DNA of 64,000 nucleotides from Pseudomonas nitroreducens (GTDB lineage Bacteria; Pseudomonadota; Gammaproteobacteria; Pseudomonadales; Pseudomonadaceae). Shown piece by piece: positions 22,934-31,897 of this stretch (position 1 is the stretch's first letter; every line of letters begins with the position of its first letter). The translations under genes were made by a program, and so were the position numbers. The stretch lies in contig NZ_JACHLI010000036.1 in the NCBI RefSeq assembly GCF_014204515.1, forward strand, positions 7,167 through 71,166, read 5' to 3'. A model generated the notes under the pieces. That model did no database searches and was not told where the DNA came from. It worked only from the letters and a program-made list of their open reading frames with translations.

Positions 22934-24388
22934 CTAGAAGCAGTCGTAAGTGGTGGTGGCGATATCGGTCGGAATATTCCAGCCCCTTACCTCCCAGGTC
23001 GGGGCTTTTAAGTCTACGCCGCCGGCAAGGCTCAGCCCCTGGTTCAGAGTGTTGATGGCGATGCTGATAAGAGCGCTGTAATCCCCATTGCCTGGATCGA
23101 AGAAGCTGTACTCTCCGCGCGAAACGCCCGCAATGATCTGTGCAGGAAGCATCTCGTTGTTCACCGAGGTCATGGTCGTCTGGCCCTCGCGGTGCAGGAG
23201 CACCGGAGTGAAGAACCTCTTCTCTCTGTCCTGGTTAACCGCGATCCGGGGCGCGAGGAAGTACTCGTCAAATCCCTCTGCTTCAAGCCGATCCTTCAAG
23301 CCGGCCAGCGACTCTGAAAGCTCATGCGGGAAGAAGTGCGTCTCTGTGACGAAGAACGGAATGGTGTTGCCCTCGAGCGCCAGCTCCATGATCTCCAGCG
23401 GCCAGTCCTTGTAAGGCTGGGGTTTGGACAGTCGCCAACCGACAGCCCGAAGCACATAGGCCCAGTGGTTGCCTGGAGAGCGTTCATCTGGCTCGGTCAG
23501 AGGGTAGAACCGCTGCATTGCGACTCGCTGATCAATCCACGCATGGGCAGCCTTCTCTGACTTGATGCCTGGATCTAGCTCCTGAACCAAGGCCAGGGAC
23601 TTTTCCGGGTTGTGGTAAGCCCCTTTGTGCATCGAGATACGCGCCAGCATGAACTTAGCCATCTGGGTCATCGGAGGGATCACGCCATCCAGCTGGCGGG
23701 GTAGTTCCGGGTGCTTGATAGTGGCGAGGAAGCGGGGAGCCCACTTAGCGATGTAGGAAGCAGCGGAGGCCCTGCCGGCATTGAGCATGAGGATCGCGAG
23801 ATTGCAGGCATTGAACATGCCCATGGCAAGTCCGAGCTCAGCAGCTTCCTCGTATAGCTCCATTGCGCGATCCCAGTCTGGCGCGGCGCCGATGGTGCCG
23901 CCCTGGTGTAAGCCGGCCAGGTTAACCATCGCAGAGGCCCGCAGGAGGTCATCATCGGCGAACTCGATGGCCAGACTGAAAAGCCTGGCCTGGCTCTGGG
24001 TGCAGTGAAGGGTTTGCTCTTGCTGGTCGAGGAGGGTGCCGGCATTGAACGCAGCCTCGGCCGATCCGGCCTCTGCAGCCTTCAGCAGCATCTGCATGAA
24101 GCGCTTTGTGATCTTTCGGCGCATAACGGCCAGGTTAGACACGCTGGCGAGTACACGCCGTGCGAGCATGTCCGAGACCACATCGTCGATTTTGATGGTC
24201 TGGACTTCCTTGCCGTCCTCCAGACGCGAGAACGTGTAGTTGTCCAGGATGGTGCTGATCACGTCCGCAGCCCCGCAGGTGTCGCCAGCCTGCAGGATCT
24301 GCAGGGCGCTGCGCCAGCGAAGATCAGTAGTGGGAGCCGAAAGCTGGTCGAATTCTTCCAGGGAGATGAAGTCGATTTCGTGGCTCAT
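22934..24388 (-). CDS. Sel1/TPR-repeat protein
   Basis: About 484 residues from MSHEIDFISLEEFDQL; an upstream ATG at 24517 would overlap the divergent gene. Sel1-like repeats cover about 150-260: KAAEAGSAEAAFNAGTLL and DWDRAMELYEEAAELGLAMG, which are 36-residue helical hairpins with A-E-x-G spacing. The C-terminal 250 residues are unassigned. Such proteins act as scaffolds in protein-protein interactions. It is cytoplasmic by sequence. It is divergent from the Shedu-like gene, with 115 bases between starts. Confidence 0.75.
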   Translation of the reverse strand: MSHEIDFISLEEFDQLSAPTTDLRWRSALQILQAGDTCGAADVISTILDNYTFSRLEDGKEVQTIKIDDVVSDMLARRVLASVSNLAVMRRKITKRFMQMLLKAAEAGSAEAAFNAGTLLDQQEQTLHCTQSQARLFSLAIEFADDDLLRASAMVNLAGLHQGGTIGAAPDWDRAMELYEEAAELGLAMGMFNACNLAILMLNAGRASAASYIAKWAPRFLATIKHPELPRQLDGVIPPMTQMAKFMLARISMHKGAYHNPEKSLALVQELDPGIKSEKAAHAWIDQRVAMQRFYPLTEPDERSPGNHWAYVLRAVGWRLSKPQPYKDWPLEIMELALEGNTIPFFVTETHFFPHELSESLAGLKDRLEAEGFDEYFLAPRIAVNQDREKRFFTPVLLHREGQTTMTSVNNEMLPAQIIAGVSRGEYSFFDPGNGDYSALISIAINTLNQGLSLAGGVDLKAPTWEVRGWNIPTDIATTTYDCF

Positions 24389-24503
24389 GGCGGGGTCTCG
24401 GGCTGCGTGTGGGGCGCAGACTACCACGACCATTTGGGGTAATCTCGGTTCAAAATAGCGGTGGGTGCTGAGCATCACCGTCCGGCAACCGAAGGAGTCG
24501 AAC

Positions 24504-26213
24504 ATGCCGAGACCCATTACTGACCCGATTCAGCTGGCCGTGGTTGACCACTATGAGAGGTTGATTGGAGCTCATAGAAGGTTCTCCAGGTCTAATGACC
24601 TAAATGTGTTTTCTGAAAAAGAGCCTGGGAATAAGATCAAAAAAGCAGGGGCCAAGTTTCAGAATCGTTCGCCAAAAATGTGCTCTACCTCCCCGGCGGC
24701 CAAGGAGGAGCCTACTAACGATTATTCTGAGCCGGTATTTCTCAAGCTTATTAGGGATAATCCATTTCTACTGAGAACTCCAGGATTATATTCTGGCGGC
24801 TTGTACTTGGGGTCTATAATAAGTGAACTTACAATACCGCACAGATACAAACGACCTGATTTTGTCTATATAACTGTACAGGCAAATCTAATTAAGTTCA
24901 CCCTGGTTGAAATAGAGAGGCCCTCTAGGCAGATTTTTACTAAGAATGGGTTTCACGAGAAATCTGGGGTGACTCAGGTTAAGTCGTGGCAAATGATGCG
25001 AACTCTCGACGATCTGAAGCATAATTTGCTTCGAAATTGCTCTGATTTGTTCGAAAAGTACCCGGTAATGCTTTTTGATTCCAGCGGAAAAATTTCAAGG
25101 CATTTACGGATTGAGATCGACTTTCTGCTCGTTACTGGGCGTGAGGAGATAGATCAGGAATGGAAGAGGCGCCTCGTAGACTCCCTGTACACAGAGTATG
25201 GGATTAAGTTGCTAACGCATCCAATGATGATAAATGAAATCAAGATTATGGCAAATACCGATGCCAATTGCCTCGGTGTAAAGTCTGATCGTTTGGTTTC
25301 TAGGACAACTGTAAATCCAACTCCTCTACAGCGTTATTTGAGCAAAATAACGAATGTTGATGGTTGTGGTGCGCGCGCTGCGGGATTCGACACTTTTCTT
25401 GCAAAACATGCTGGTCTGTGGGGTGGTTTCTCGTATCTTTGGCCAGATGAAGATGCTCGAAAACCAGCAAATCGGTTAGGGGTTTTCTATCGCTCCAAGG
25501 GGCGTTGCGAGCATCCAGGATGTGGACAGGATCTGTGTCTAGATGGAGTCGATCCATATCTTCATCCTGTTTGCTGGGATTTTGAGGGGGCTGAAAATGC
25601 TGAAAACCTCACCAGGGTTACTAATTTAGCTGTTTTATGTAGGGCGCATAAAGAAGAGTGGTTAAATCGGTCAATCCTGTATGGGCAGCAGCATGAATTG
25701 AGTAACATCCTTGCGCGCAAGTGGTCATATGATTTCAGAGGCGATGTTATTCATAACAAGTTCATATCATCATTTGGAGAGGGTGCTGCCGAGTCCTGCG
25801 CAAAGCATCTTGGCTATGATGGGGAGCCTGATGTTATTGAAGAGCTAGCGCATGCTCTCCCAGCATTTCACTCTATTCCATGGCAGGCGCAAATTAGGCT
25901 CGCAAAGCTGACAAGTGAGTGTTACAAAATTTCAGGTCGAGACGGAAAATTCATCGAGAAACCTGTGACCTGCAGGGCGACAAAAGCGGACGAATTTTTG
26001 TATTCATCAGGTCTTCTGAGTGCTTTGTATCTTGGCGATGGCATGTATGAGTTAATGCCAACAGCCCTCAGCTCTAAACTTGTATTCAGAATCCTATCTG
26101 ATATGGGTGATAGGGCATGGGGTATTTTTCATTCGCTTTTCGAAGTAAATCTGAGGCATTTGCGTCAAACGGCTGAGCAAGTCTGGGCTGATAATAACGC
26201 TAGTACCACTTGA
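24504..26213 (+). CDS. Shedu-like (DUF4263) nuclease with Cys/His zinc-finger-like domain
   Basis: A 569-residue protein starting MPRPITDPIQLAVVDHYERL. Residues about 120-190 carry the Shedu/DUF4263 nuclease-like core: LVEIERPSRQIFTKNG, then GVTQVKSWQ, and the strand LRIEIDFLLVTGR. These resemble the E-[LI]-x-[KE]-P and Q-x2-x-W elements of that PD-(D/E)XK family. Residues about 340-410 hold a Cys/His set: RCEHPGCGQDLCLDG, HPVCWDFEG and LCRAHKEEW. It looks like an HNH-type or structural zinc module. The gene is much AT-richer than its neighbours, as expected for imported defence cargo. Shedu proteins are stand-alone anti-phage nucleases; this combination with an HNH-like module is unfamiliar to me. 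Active-site assignment is tentative. Confidence 0.65.
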   Translation: MPRPITDPIQLAVVDHYERLIGAHRRFSRSNDLNVFSEKEPGNKIKKAGAKFQNRSPKMCSTSPAAKEEPTNDYSEPVFLKLIRDNPFLLRTPGLYSGGLYLGSIISELTIPHRYKRPDFVYITVQANLIKFTLVEIERPSRQIFTKNGFHEKSGVTQVKSWQMMRTLDDLKHNLLRNCSDLFEKYPVMLFDSSGKISRHLRIEIDFLLVTGREEIDQEWKRRLVDSLYTEYGIKLLTHPMMINEIKIMANTDANCLGVKSDRLVSRTTVNPTPLQRYLSKITNVDGCGARAAGFDTFLAKHAGLWGGFSYLWPDEDARKPANRLGVFYRSKGRCEHPGCGQDLCLDGVDPYLHPVCWDFEGAENAENLTRVTNLAVLCRAHKEEWLNRSILYGQQHELSNILARKWSYDFRGDVIHNKFISSFGEGAAESCAKHLGYDGEPDVIEELAHALPAFHSIPWQAQIRLAKLTSECYKISGRDGKFIEKPVTCRATKADEFLYSSGLLSALYLGDGMYELMPTALSSKLVFRILSDMGDRAWGIFHSLFEVNLRHLRQTAEQVWADNNASTT

Positions 26214-26224
26214 GGGCAGAACAA

Positions 26225-26842
26225 ATGGTAAATTTGCCCCTCATAGTCAGATTACATCGGCATGGTGAAAGCGCAAGCAACGCCGGGCAAGCGACCAGCG
26301 ACCCTGCAACTATTGAGCTGACTCAGCTTGGTCACGCCCAGGCCGCCAAGCTGGCTGAGGGATTCGAGCAGGCGCCCTCGACACTCATCGTTTCACCATT
26401 CTCCAGGGCGAGAGCTACAGCAGCTCCGCTGATTGGGCGATTCCCAGACTTGGAGCCTCAGGAATGGCCGATCTACGAGTTCACCTACCTGGCGCCAGCT
26501 CGCTGCGAGGGAATGAACGCAGCGCAGCGCCGGCCCCTGGTTGACGAGTACTGGAGCCGCGCTGACGTCGACTGGGTGGACGGTCATGAGGCAGAAAGCT
26601 TCTCATCGATGGTCGGTCGTGCCCGACAATGCCTGGAACGGCTCCAGGAGCTCCAAGGTGAGGTGGTTGTCGTTGGACATGGCCAAGTCATGCAGATGAT
26701 CCGGATGCTCGTCTCCGATCAACCTGTAGCCATCGACGCCGCGTTCATGCGGCATTTCCGCTCCTACGACATGGCCAACATGATCAAGAACTGCGAAGGC
26801 TTCACTCTGGAGTGGGACGGCCACCGCTGGAGCATCGTGTAG
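26225..26842 (+). CDS. Histidine phosphatase (phosphoglycerate mutase-like)
   Basis: A 205-residue member of the histidine phosphatase superfamily. The catalytic RHG motif is in LIVRLHRHGESASN (His near residue 12), the second Arg in SPFSRARATA, and the second catalytic His in VVVVGHGQVMQM. The ATG at 26225 has a GAGG site; it begins 11 bases after the Shedu-like gene, yet its codon usage is GC-rich like the rest of the element. The substrate is unknown; many relatives are small-molecule phosphatases. Confidence 0.9.
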   Translation: MVNLPLIVRLHRHGESASNAGQATSDPATIELTQLGHAQAAKLAEGFEQAPSTLIVSPFSRARATAAPLIGRFPDLEPQEWPIYEFTYLAPARCEGMNAAQRRPLVDEYWSRADVDWVDGHEAESFSSMVGRARQCLERLQELQGEVVVVGHGQVMQMIRMLVSDQPVAIDAAFMRHFRSYDMANMIKNCEGFTLEWDGHRWSIV

Positions 26843-26843
26843 A

Positions 26844-26865
26844 AGAGGGGGCTTAAGCCCCCTTT
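26844..26865. terminator. Bidirectional terminator
   Basis: The perfect 18-base palindrome AGGGGGCTTAAGCCCCCT followed by TT. It serves the phosphatase gene and the convergent lipoprotein gene. Confidence 0.75.
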
Positions 26866-26872
26866 GTGGACA

Positions 26873-27322
26873 TCATGCCTTCCAGCCGGGCACGAGCGTC
26901 CATTTGTGGCCCTCACGCAGCAAACTGCCAAGGCCGCAGTTGGGAGTACCGCTGGCGTCCTTCCCGAGCGCTTGGTTCCTCAGGTTGTCCCCGGTGTTGC
27001 CCAGGTACCCGAACTCTCCATCGGCCTTGTAGAGGAACTGGGAGTTACCGCAGGGGGTGGCCACAGTGAAGGTTCCTCCGCCGATCCCGGCGTTGACGAA
27101 GGAGTATGAGGCTGCCAGTGAGGCTTCTTTGCCTTGCTCTCGGATGAAAATCACCGCAGAGCCGTTTGTGTCCAAAATCCTCTCTCCGCTGATCAACAGC
27201 CAGGCACCGTCCCCTGATGGGTACGTAGGGGCAGGGGCCTCACTGCAGCCAGTGGCAGTAATGGCCGCGCCAGCGATGCAGGCGAATCGGATCAGGGTTT
27301 TCCAGCTTGTGTTGCGGTGCAC
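26873..27322 (-). CDS. Putative lipoprotein
   Basis: A 149-residue protein with a GTG start (AGGAG upstream). Signal sequence MHRNTSWKTLIRFACIAGAA then the lipobox TATGC, so Cys26 would be lipidated after cleavage by signal peptidase II. The mature part is Gly-rich with strands and two more cysteines (VATPCGN, GTPNCGLG), perhaps a disulfide. No family is recognised. Residue 27 is Ser, so outer-membrane sorting is plausible. Confidence 0.7.
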   Translation of the reverse strand: MHRNTSWKTLIRFACIAGAAITATGCSEAPAPTYPSGDGAWLLISGERILDTNGSAVIFIREQGKEASLAASYSFVNAGIGGGTFTVATPCGNSQFLYKADGEFGYLGNTGDNLRNQALGKDASGTPNCGLGSLLREGHKWTLVPGWKA

Positions 27323-27448
27323 TCGTGCTCTCCTCGACGAATTCCTTTGCGGGCTTTTGGTCGCGCCTTGATGAGGCGGATAGCAGACCTGTGAGTCACG
27401 CTAAAGGATTTTCTGAGGCTGTGCACTCCAAGTGCGGTGCATGTGCTC

Positions 27449-28078
27449 CTACCCCTGTTTCGGCTCACCAACTGCCCGTAGATCGCTTGCCGGAAACTGT
27501 GTGAAAAACTCCCTGGCACTTTGAGGTGTGGCGGTCAGCCAACTGTGATAGTCGCTGTCCTTCAGGATGACGACCATCCGCTTCTCATCGTCGGGTCGGT
27601 GGTAGTTCCGCATCAGGTCGTGGTCATCGGCATTGATGGTCAGCATGGAGAAGGAGTTGACGTCGTGCCCATCCTGGCCGCGCCAGCGCTCCCAGATGCC
27701 GGCGATCCCCATCATCTTGCCATCGGCCCTGCTTATCCTGGTCGGTACCGCCTTACCGCTGCGCCAGTCAGGCTCGTAGATGGCGGCGGCCGGGATAATG
27801 CAGTAACGCGCTTCGCGCCAAGCGGAACGATACGAGGGCTTGGTCTCGACCGTTTCTGTCCTGGCGTTGTATGTCCGCCGGCCGAAGGCCTTCTCCTTGG
27901 CCCAGAAGGGGATTAGGCCAAAGGCACCCAGGGCAGCCTCCATGGAGCCTGGTGCATCTCCTGGACGAATGAATGGGGCGTCATAGAGCGGGAAGACCTG
28001 TTGCTTGAAGTCCGGGGTATCGAGGCCGAAAGCGTCTTTCAGCTGGGAGTGGCTTGGGGCTTCGTAGTGGCTGCACAT
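27449..28078 (-). CDS. SRAP-domain protein (YedK/HMCES type)
   Basis: A 209-residue SOS-response-associated peptidase-family protein. After Met removal the catalytic Cys2 (MCSHYEAPS) crosslinks to abasic sites in single-stranded DNA. NARTETVETKPSYRSAW carries the conserved Asn and Glu, and YCIIPAAAIYEPDW and INADDHDLMRNYHR-type segments follow, with the conserved His. Length and order match YedK. I chose the ATG at 28078 (GAGG upstream) because Cys2 must be N-terminal; the upstream ATG at 28114 would bury it. No LexA box is seen nearby. Confidence 0.9.
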   Translation of the reverse strand: MCSHYEAPSHSQLKDAFGLDTPDFKQQVFPLYDAPFIRPGDAPGSMEAALGAFGLIPFWAKEKAFGRRTYNARTETVETKPSYRSAWREARYCIIPAAAIYEPDWRSGKAVPTRISRADGKMMGIAGIWERWRGQDGHDVNSFSMLTINADDHDLMRNYHRPDDEKRMVVILKDSDYHSWLTATPQSAREFFTQFPASDLRAVGEPKQG

Positions 28079-28142
28079 GGTTCGTACCTCAGGCGATCTA
28101 TGGGGTGGAACCATAGTCGCCGAGGGACGGGGTGGCCAGGAA

Positions 28143-28712
28143 TCAGCCTAGAGAGGGGCCAGAGCTCTCTGCCTGGGGGGCAGTTACTTCAGGAGATTGG
28201 ACTTGGAACTCCGGAGCTACCTGGAGCGACATCCTGAGGGCTTCAGGGATGTGACCTGCATCGAAACCAACTGCGGATAGTGGATCGAAGAGATCCCACG
28301 TGGCCGGGTCGCCGAAGTGCTTTGTGATCTCCGCATGATCGGCCGGGTCGTGCATGTCGAAGACTCCCTGCTTGGTCACCCCCATGAAGTGCTGCAGCCA
28401 GATGTCCACGATGTAGCGTCCATCGATTACCGCGAAGCTATGGCCATCGCAATCCATGATGTCCTGATCCTCGACTGGATTGTCATCGACGTAGAAGCCG
28501 GCGCGCACACCGTTTCCCAGCGCCTCGACAACCCAGTCGGCACAGTTATCACAGCTGGACATGGGCTCACCGTTTGGAAGGCAAACTCGACCCTCAAACG
28601 GTTTTCCAGGGTTCTCGACCTGGAAGGCGGACTCATCGAGTCCGGTTCTGACGTCCAGTACCTGCTCCTCGGACTGAGAGAAGCGCTCAATCAGCTCCAG
28701 CTTTCTGCTCAT
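28143..28712 (-). CDS. Hypothetical protein, tandem paralogue B (Cys-His-Asp signature)
   Basis: A 189-residue protein starting MSRKLELIERFSQSEEQ. It is closely similar along its whole length to the 28729 gene: both begin MSRK-x-x-LI-x-RF and share CADWV, NPVED, FAVIDGR-[FY]-IVD-[IV]-WLQHF and QGVFDMHDPADHA. SSCDNCADWVVEAL, GHSFAVIDGRYIVDIW and the aspartates could form a papain-like Cys-His-Asp centre; the CxxC could instead bind metal. No assigned family. It lies 16 bases after its paralogue, so the pair is a tandem duplication in one operon. Divergence between copies suggests an old duplication. Confidence 0.75.
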   Translation of the reverse strand: MSRKLELIERFSQSEEQVLDVRTGLDESAFQVENPGKPFEGRVCLPNGEPMSSCDNCADWVVEALGNGVRAGFYVDDNPVEDQDIMDCDGHSFAVIDGRYIVDIWLQHFMGVTKQGVFDMHDPADHAEITKHFGDPATWDLFDPLSAVGFDAGHIPEALRMSLQVAPEFQVQSPEVTAPQAESSGPSLG

Positions 28713-28728
28713 GATCTGATCCTGATCG

Positions 28729-29292
28729 TTAGCCGAAGGATGGGGAGTTGTCTTCAGCGCCCTTGGGAGAGGGTTTTTCAGCGGCGAACTCAGGGGCAAT
28801 CTGAATTGTCGGCCTGAGGGACTCAGGTACGAATTCAGCTTTCAACAGCACCTTAGTGCTGGGGTCATACAGATCCCACTTACTCGGGTCGCCAAAGTGA
28901 TGCGTGATCGCGGCATGATCGGCCGGGTCATGCATGTCAAAGACACCTTGTTTGCTCGTCTCCGTGAAATGCTGCAGCCAGACATCTACGATGAAACGGC
29001 CATCGATCACGGCGAAGTTGTGCCCCTCTGCATCGACAATGGCCATGTCCTCGACTGGATTGTCCTCGACGAAGAACCCAGCGCGCATGCCAGTACCAAG
29101 AACTTCGATGACCCAGTCGGCACAGTGGTGGCAGTAGAACATCTCCTTGCCGTTAGGGAGCACCGATACGCCGTTGAACTCCCGACCTGAGTACTGGGCA
29201 GCGTGCTCATCCTCTGGGAGGTTGGTACTGTAGTCGACTTGTCGATCCTCTGATTTCGCGAAGCGATCAATCAGCTGCTGCTTTCTGCTCAT
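28729..29292 (-). CDS. Hypothetical protein, tandem paralogue A (Cys-His-Asp signature)
   Basis: A 187-residue protein starting MSRKQQLIDRFAKSEDR, with AGGAG 8 bases upstream. Key segments are MFYCHHCADWVIEVLG, EGHNFAVIDGRFIVDVWLQH and GVFDMHDPADHAAITHHFGD. The order Cys, His (GHNFAVI), Asp (FIVD) suggests a thiol hydrolase or deamidase fold, but the CHHC could also be a metal site. The second half ends in a Pro/Ser-rich tail. It is the first gene of the duplicated pair and divergent from the ART-like gene at 29403. Confidence 0.75.
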   Translation of the reverse strand: MSRKQQLIDRFAKSEDRQVDYSTNLPEDEHAAQYSGREFNGVSVLPNGKEMFYCHHCADWVIEVLGTGMRAGFFVEDNPVEDMAIVDAEGHNFAVIDGRFIVDVWLQHFTETSKQGVFDMHDPADHAAITHHFGDPSKWDLYDPSTKVLLKAEFVPESLRPTIQIAPEFAAEKPSPKGAEDNSPSFG

Positions 29293-29402
29293 AGGGTACT
29301 CCTGGTTTTCTCCATAATGCCCTGGGATTTACAGTCGTTCCCAGTGCAATTTGCCGGTAAAGGAGATGCCTCCGTATGATGTGGTGATAGGAGGCTCCAT
29401 TG

Positions 29403-30101
29403 ATGAAGCATGCTGATCTACTGGCCCGCCTAGCGGGTACGCACGTTGTCGACGACGCTGGACTGCCACTACGTGTCTATCGTGGCGAGAAAGCTGCGCC
29501 GGCCCCCGGCCATGAAGGCATGCACACGCTGCTGCCGTCGCTGTCCTTCGCCAGCGCCAGGATCGCGAGTGCCTATTCCTGGGCTGATATTGGTGAGGAT
29601 GCCTGGTGTCGAGCTGAACCCTCTGCCGCTGATGCACCGCGCGTGTACCCGGTCTACCTCGACATGAAGAACCCGGCCTTCAACCAGCCGAATGACCCGT
29701 TCCTGGAGTACACCGACCTGGTGCGCGTGCTGGGAGAGGATCTGGCCATGCACTTCATGGTGCAGCACGAGCAGCTGGCCATGCAGACGGGTGCCTGGGA
29801 GGAGCTTTCGGATGAGCTTGGCTGCAGCTCCATCGCCCAAGTTGCGAACAAAGACCGGGCCCGCCTGAACGAGCTGTACATCCAGCTGTACCCGCTGCTT
29901 GATGATCCAGACTTCATCGGTGTGCTTCGCCAGGCCGGCTACGACGGCGCCATCTACACAGGCTCAGGGGTTGGGCTACGTGAGGTCGAGTACCGCGTCT
30001 TCGACGAGAGCTCAGTGATCTACGCCTTCTCCGTAGAGCCGGCGCCAGCGCCAGCTATCATACGAGAGAGGGTGGTCGAGGAGACCTGCTTCTCCATCTA
30101 G
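29403..30101 (+). CDS. ART-like (polyvalent-protein type) ADP-ribosyltransferase-fold protein
   Basis: A 232-residue protein starting MKHADLLARLAGTHVVDDAG, with GGAGG before the ATG. DAGLPLRVYRGEKAAPAPG, SLSFASARIASAYSW and VYPVYLDMKNPAFNQP give the R/H...S...Y arrangement of ADP-ribosyltransferase domains seen in phage and plasmid polyvalent proteins. The C-terminal AGYDGAIYTGSGVGLREVEY carries the E-containing segment. Stand-alone versions like this may modify host or phage targets; no target is known. It overlaps the convergent 30098 gene by 4 bases. Two further ART-like genes lie at 43206 and 43745. Confidence 0.6.
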   Translation: MKHADLLARLAGTHVVDDAGLPLRVYRGEKAAPAPGHEGMHTLLPSLSFASARIASAYSWADIGEDAWCRAEPSAADAPRVYPVYLDMKNPAFNQPNDPFLEYTDLVRVLGEDLAMHFMVQHEQLAMQTGAWEELSDELGCSSIAQVANKDRARLNELYIQLYPLLDDPDFIGVLRQAGYDGAIYTGSGVGLREVEYRVFDESSVIYAFSVEPAPAPAIIRERVVEETCFSI

Positions 30102-31210
30102 CGGCGCTTCGCGGCACGTGTTTCCATCGCGGGGATGATGGCCATCAGATCCTGATCAGTATCGAGACTGGCGTAGAACCCTTGCTTCATCCCATAAGCC
30201 ACAGGCTCAAATTTCGTCGGCACCGGTTCAAATGGAAGGCTGGAGAAGAATTTGTCTTGCTGCTGTTCAGGAGTAAGGTCGCAGACGCAGAAGACCCGAT
30301 CACCATCCTTGAGAAAGAGCACCATATCGCTGAAATGCCCAGGGGCCTTCATCCAGGCACCATGAGCGTAAGTGGTGACGATTAGTGGAGAGCGGTTGCC
30401 AGAAGTCAGCTCAACCAGTCGGGCTATCATCTTATCAGCGGGGGTCAACGTAATCGGAGTTTGGCGCGGGATAGGCTCCCCGACCCTGGCTCGAAGAGCC
30501 GCATTTATTTGGCGCTTGAGGCGGTCAACACGACTCTCAAGCTCATTCAGCTCCTGATCCGTAAAGATCTCGTAGCTTCCGAAATCAGGCTTGAACCAAT
30601 AGCTCAGCGCCAGCTTCTTTACCTGTGATTGTGGGCCAACCTTGTTGCTGTCGATGTAGGTCAGTTCGAGGCCAAGTTCTACGCCATGGACTAGCTCATC
30701 AAGCAGGATGCGCATCATGGTCAGGTCAGGGCTCATCATCTCCAGAGACAGATCAACCTCAGCGACGTGGATACCGCCTTTCTCGAGCTTCACCGGGCCA
30801 TTTAGCCGAACCACTGCATCGAAAGCGCCGGCAGAGCATGATGTGACTTCCAGGCCAGTGAGGTGGGCGCTAGCCTGCCCGTTGACCACGAACGGCAACT
30901 CAATGGAGAAAGAGGCAGATTTGACACCAATCAGCTCACCCTCAAGATTGGACTGATCTTCAATCCACAGGTGGTAGTCCGGCCACGCCGCAGCAACTGC
31001 TACCTCAAGCTCATCTTCCGACTCGCAAAGCCCCCTGATGTGTTGACTGTGGAAGTCACGATACTCGGCATGTGTTAGGTAGGCCGGGTGCTTAACTGGA
31101 AGCTGCTGCACAGTCCCGGCGGTCGCTAGCGCAACATCTGCGGGTGCGAGCTGCCAGAGCTTGGAAAGAGTAGGGAAGACCTTGAGAACTCCGAGTAGAT
31201 CGATAGGCAT
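30098..31210 (-). CDS. Hypothetical protein
   Basis: About 370 residues from MPIDLLGVLKVFPTLSKLW. AGGAG lies 7 bases before this ATG, so the longer ORF from 31285 is not used. The middle has two similar beta-type blocks (SFSIELPFVVNGQASAHLTG and LNGPVKLEKGGIHVAEVDLS), then a coiled segment near 230-250 (ELNELESRVDRLKRQINAA). No known family. It ends across the stop of the ART-like gene. Confidence 0.65.
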   Translation of the reverse strand: MPIDLLGVLKVFPTLSKLWQLAPADVALATAGTVQQLPVKHPAYLTHAEYRDFHSQHIRGLCESEDELEVAVAAAWPDYHLWIEDQSNLEGELIGVKSASFSIELPFVVNGQASAHLTGLEVTSCSAGAFDAVVRLNGPVKLEKGGIHVAEVDLSLEMMSPDLTMMRILLDELVHGVELGLELTYIDSNKVGPQSQVKKLALSYWFKPDFGSYEIFTDQELNELESRVDRLKRQINAALRARVGEPIPRQTPITLTPADKMIARLVELTSGNRSPLIVTTYAHGAWMKAPGHFSDMVLFLKDGDRVFCVCDLTPEQQQDKFFSSLPFEPVPTKFEPVAYGMKQGFYASLDTDQDLMAIIPAMETRAAKRR

Positions 31211-31362
31211 CTCGACTCCTGTCACATGGCCTGTAAACTCTACGGATGGCGATGATATGCCAGCGGCTTGGGTTCGCCCAGCCACAAACTGTCCTGACCG
31301 GCGCGCCGGTCAGACACTTTCGCATGCCCGGCCATACTCGGGATGCATTCAAGGGTGGGTTG

Positions 31363-31800
31363 ATGAACGACACGACAAGATCTGCACTCGTTTCCTGTGA
31401 GATGCAGACGGCAAGGCAAGCTTTGGAGAACCTGGTGAAGGCGAGGGCTGCCCTCAACGTTTCGGCGAAGGCCGGGCTTCTGGAGATCAATATCTCCCCT
31501 GAGCTCGCGGCTCACTACATCGAGTTGCACGGAGATAAGGGTCGGTATGACCTGGAAGTACTCACCGGCCGGCGGGACACTATCGCGTCGGTGAACACAA
31601 AGATTTTCATGCGCCTCGAAGACCCGGTGGATACCGGGGCCTTGGAGCAGATTGTCGAGTCATCGAGCTGCAAACTGTTCATGCGGCATGATGGTTTACC
31701 GGCGCCGCTTGCCTCTGGCTACCAGCAACCTGAACCGATCCATGAGCGGAGCTTCGCGAGCAGGCTCATGCGCAGAGCGAGATCTCTTCTCGGCTGCTAG
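31363..31800 (+). CDS. Hypothetical protein
   Basis: A 145-residue protein from MNDTTRSALVSCEMQTARQA; GGGTGGG precedes the ATG. The protein is helical at the N-terminus, with a mixed middle and a basic tail (SRLMRRARSLLGC). An in-frame upstream ATG at 31246 would cross the divergent gene start and is less likely. No family is recognised. Confidence 0.6.
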   Translation: MNDTTRSALVSCEMQTARQALENLVKARAALNVSAKAGLLEINISPELAAHYIELHGDKGRYDLEVLTGRRDTIASVNTKIFMRLEDPVDTGALEQIVESSSCKLFMRHDGLPAPLASGYQQPEPIHERSFASRLMRRARSLLGC

Positions 31801-31820
31801 GACGGCAAGCCTGCAGACTC

Positions 31821-31877
31821 AAAATGCTCTACGTGTCGAACATTAAGCTAGTTAGTGATCGATGTGTAGAGCATTTT
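31821..31877. repeat. Long inverted repeat between the 31363 gene and hipBA
   Basis: AAAATGCTCTAC (31821-31832) is repeated as its exact reverse complement GTAGAGCATTTT (31866-31877), and the bases just inside pair partly. The second arm ends in T residues, so it may terminate the upstream transcript. It could equally be an operator. Confidence 0.5.
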
Positions 31878-31897
31878 ACTTGAGTTTCATTGGGTAT

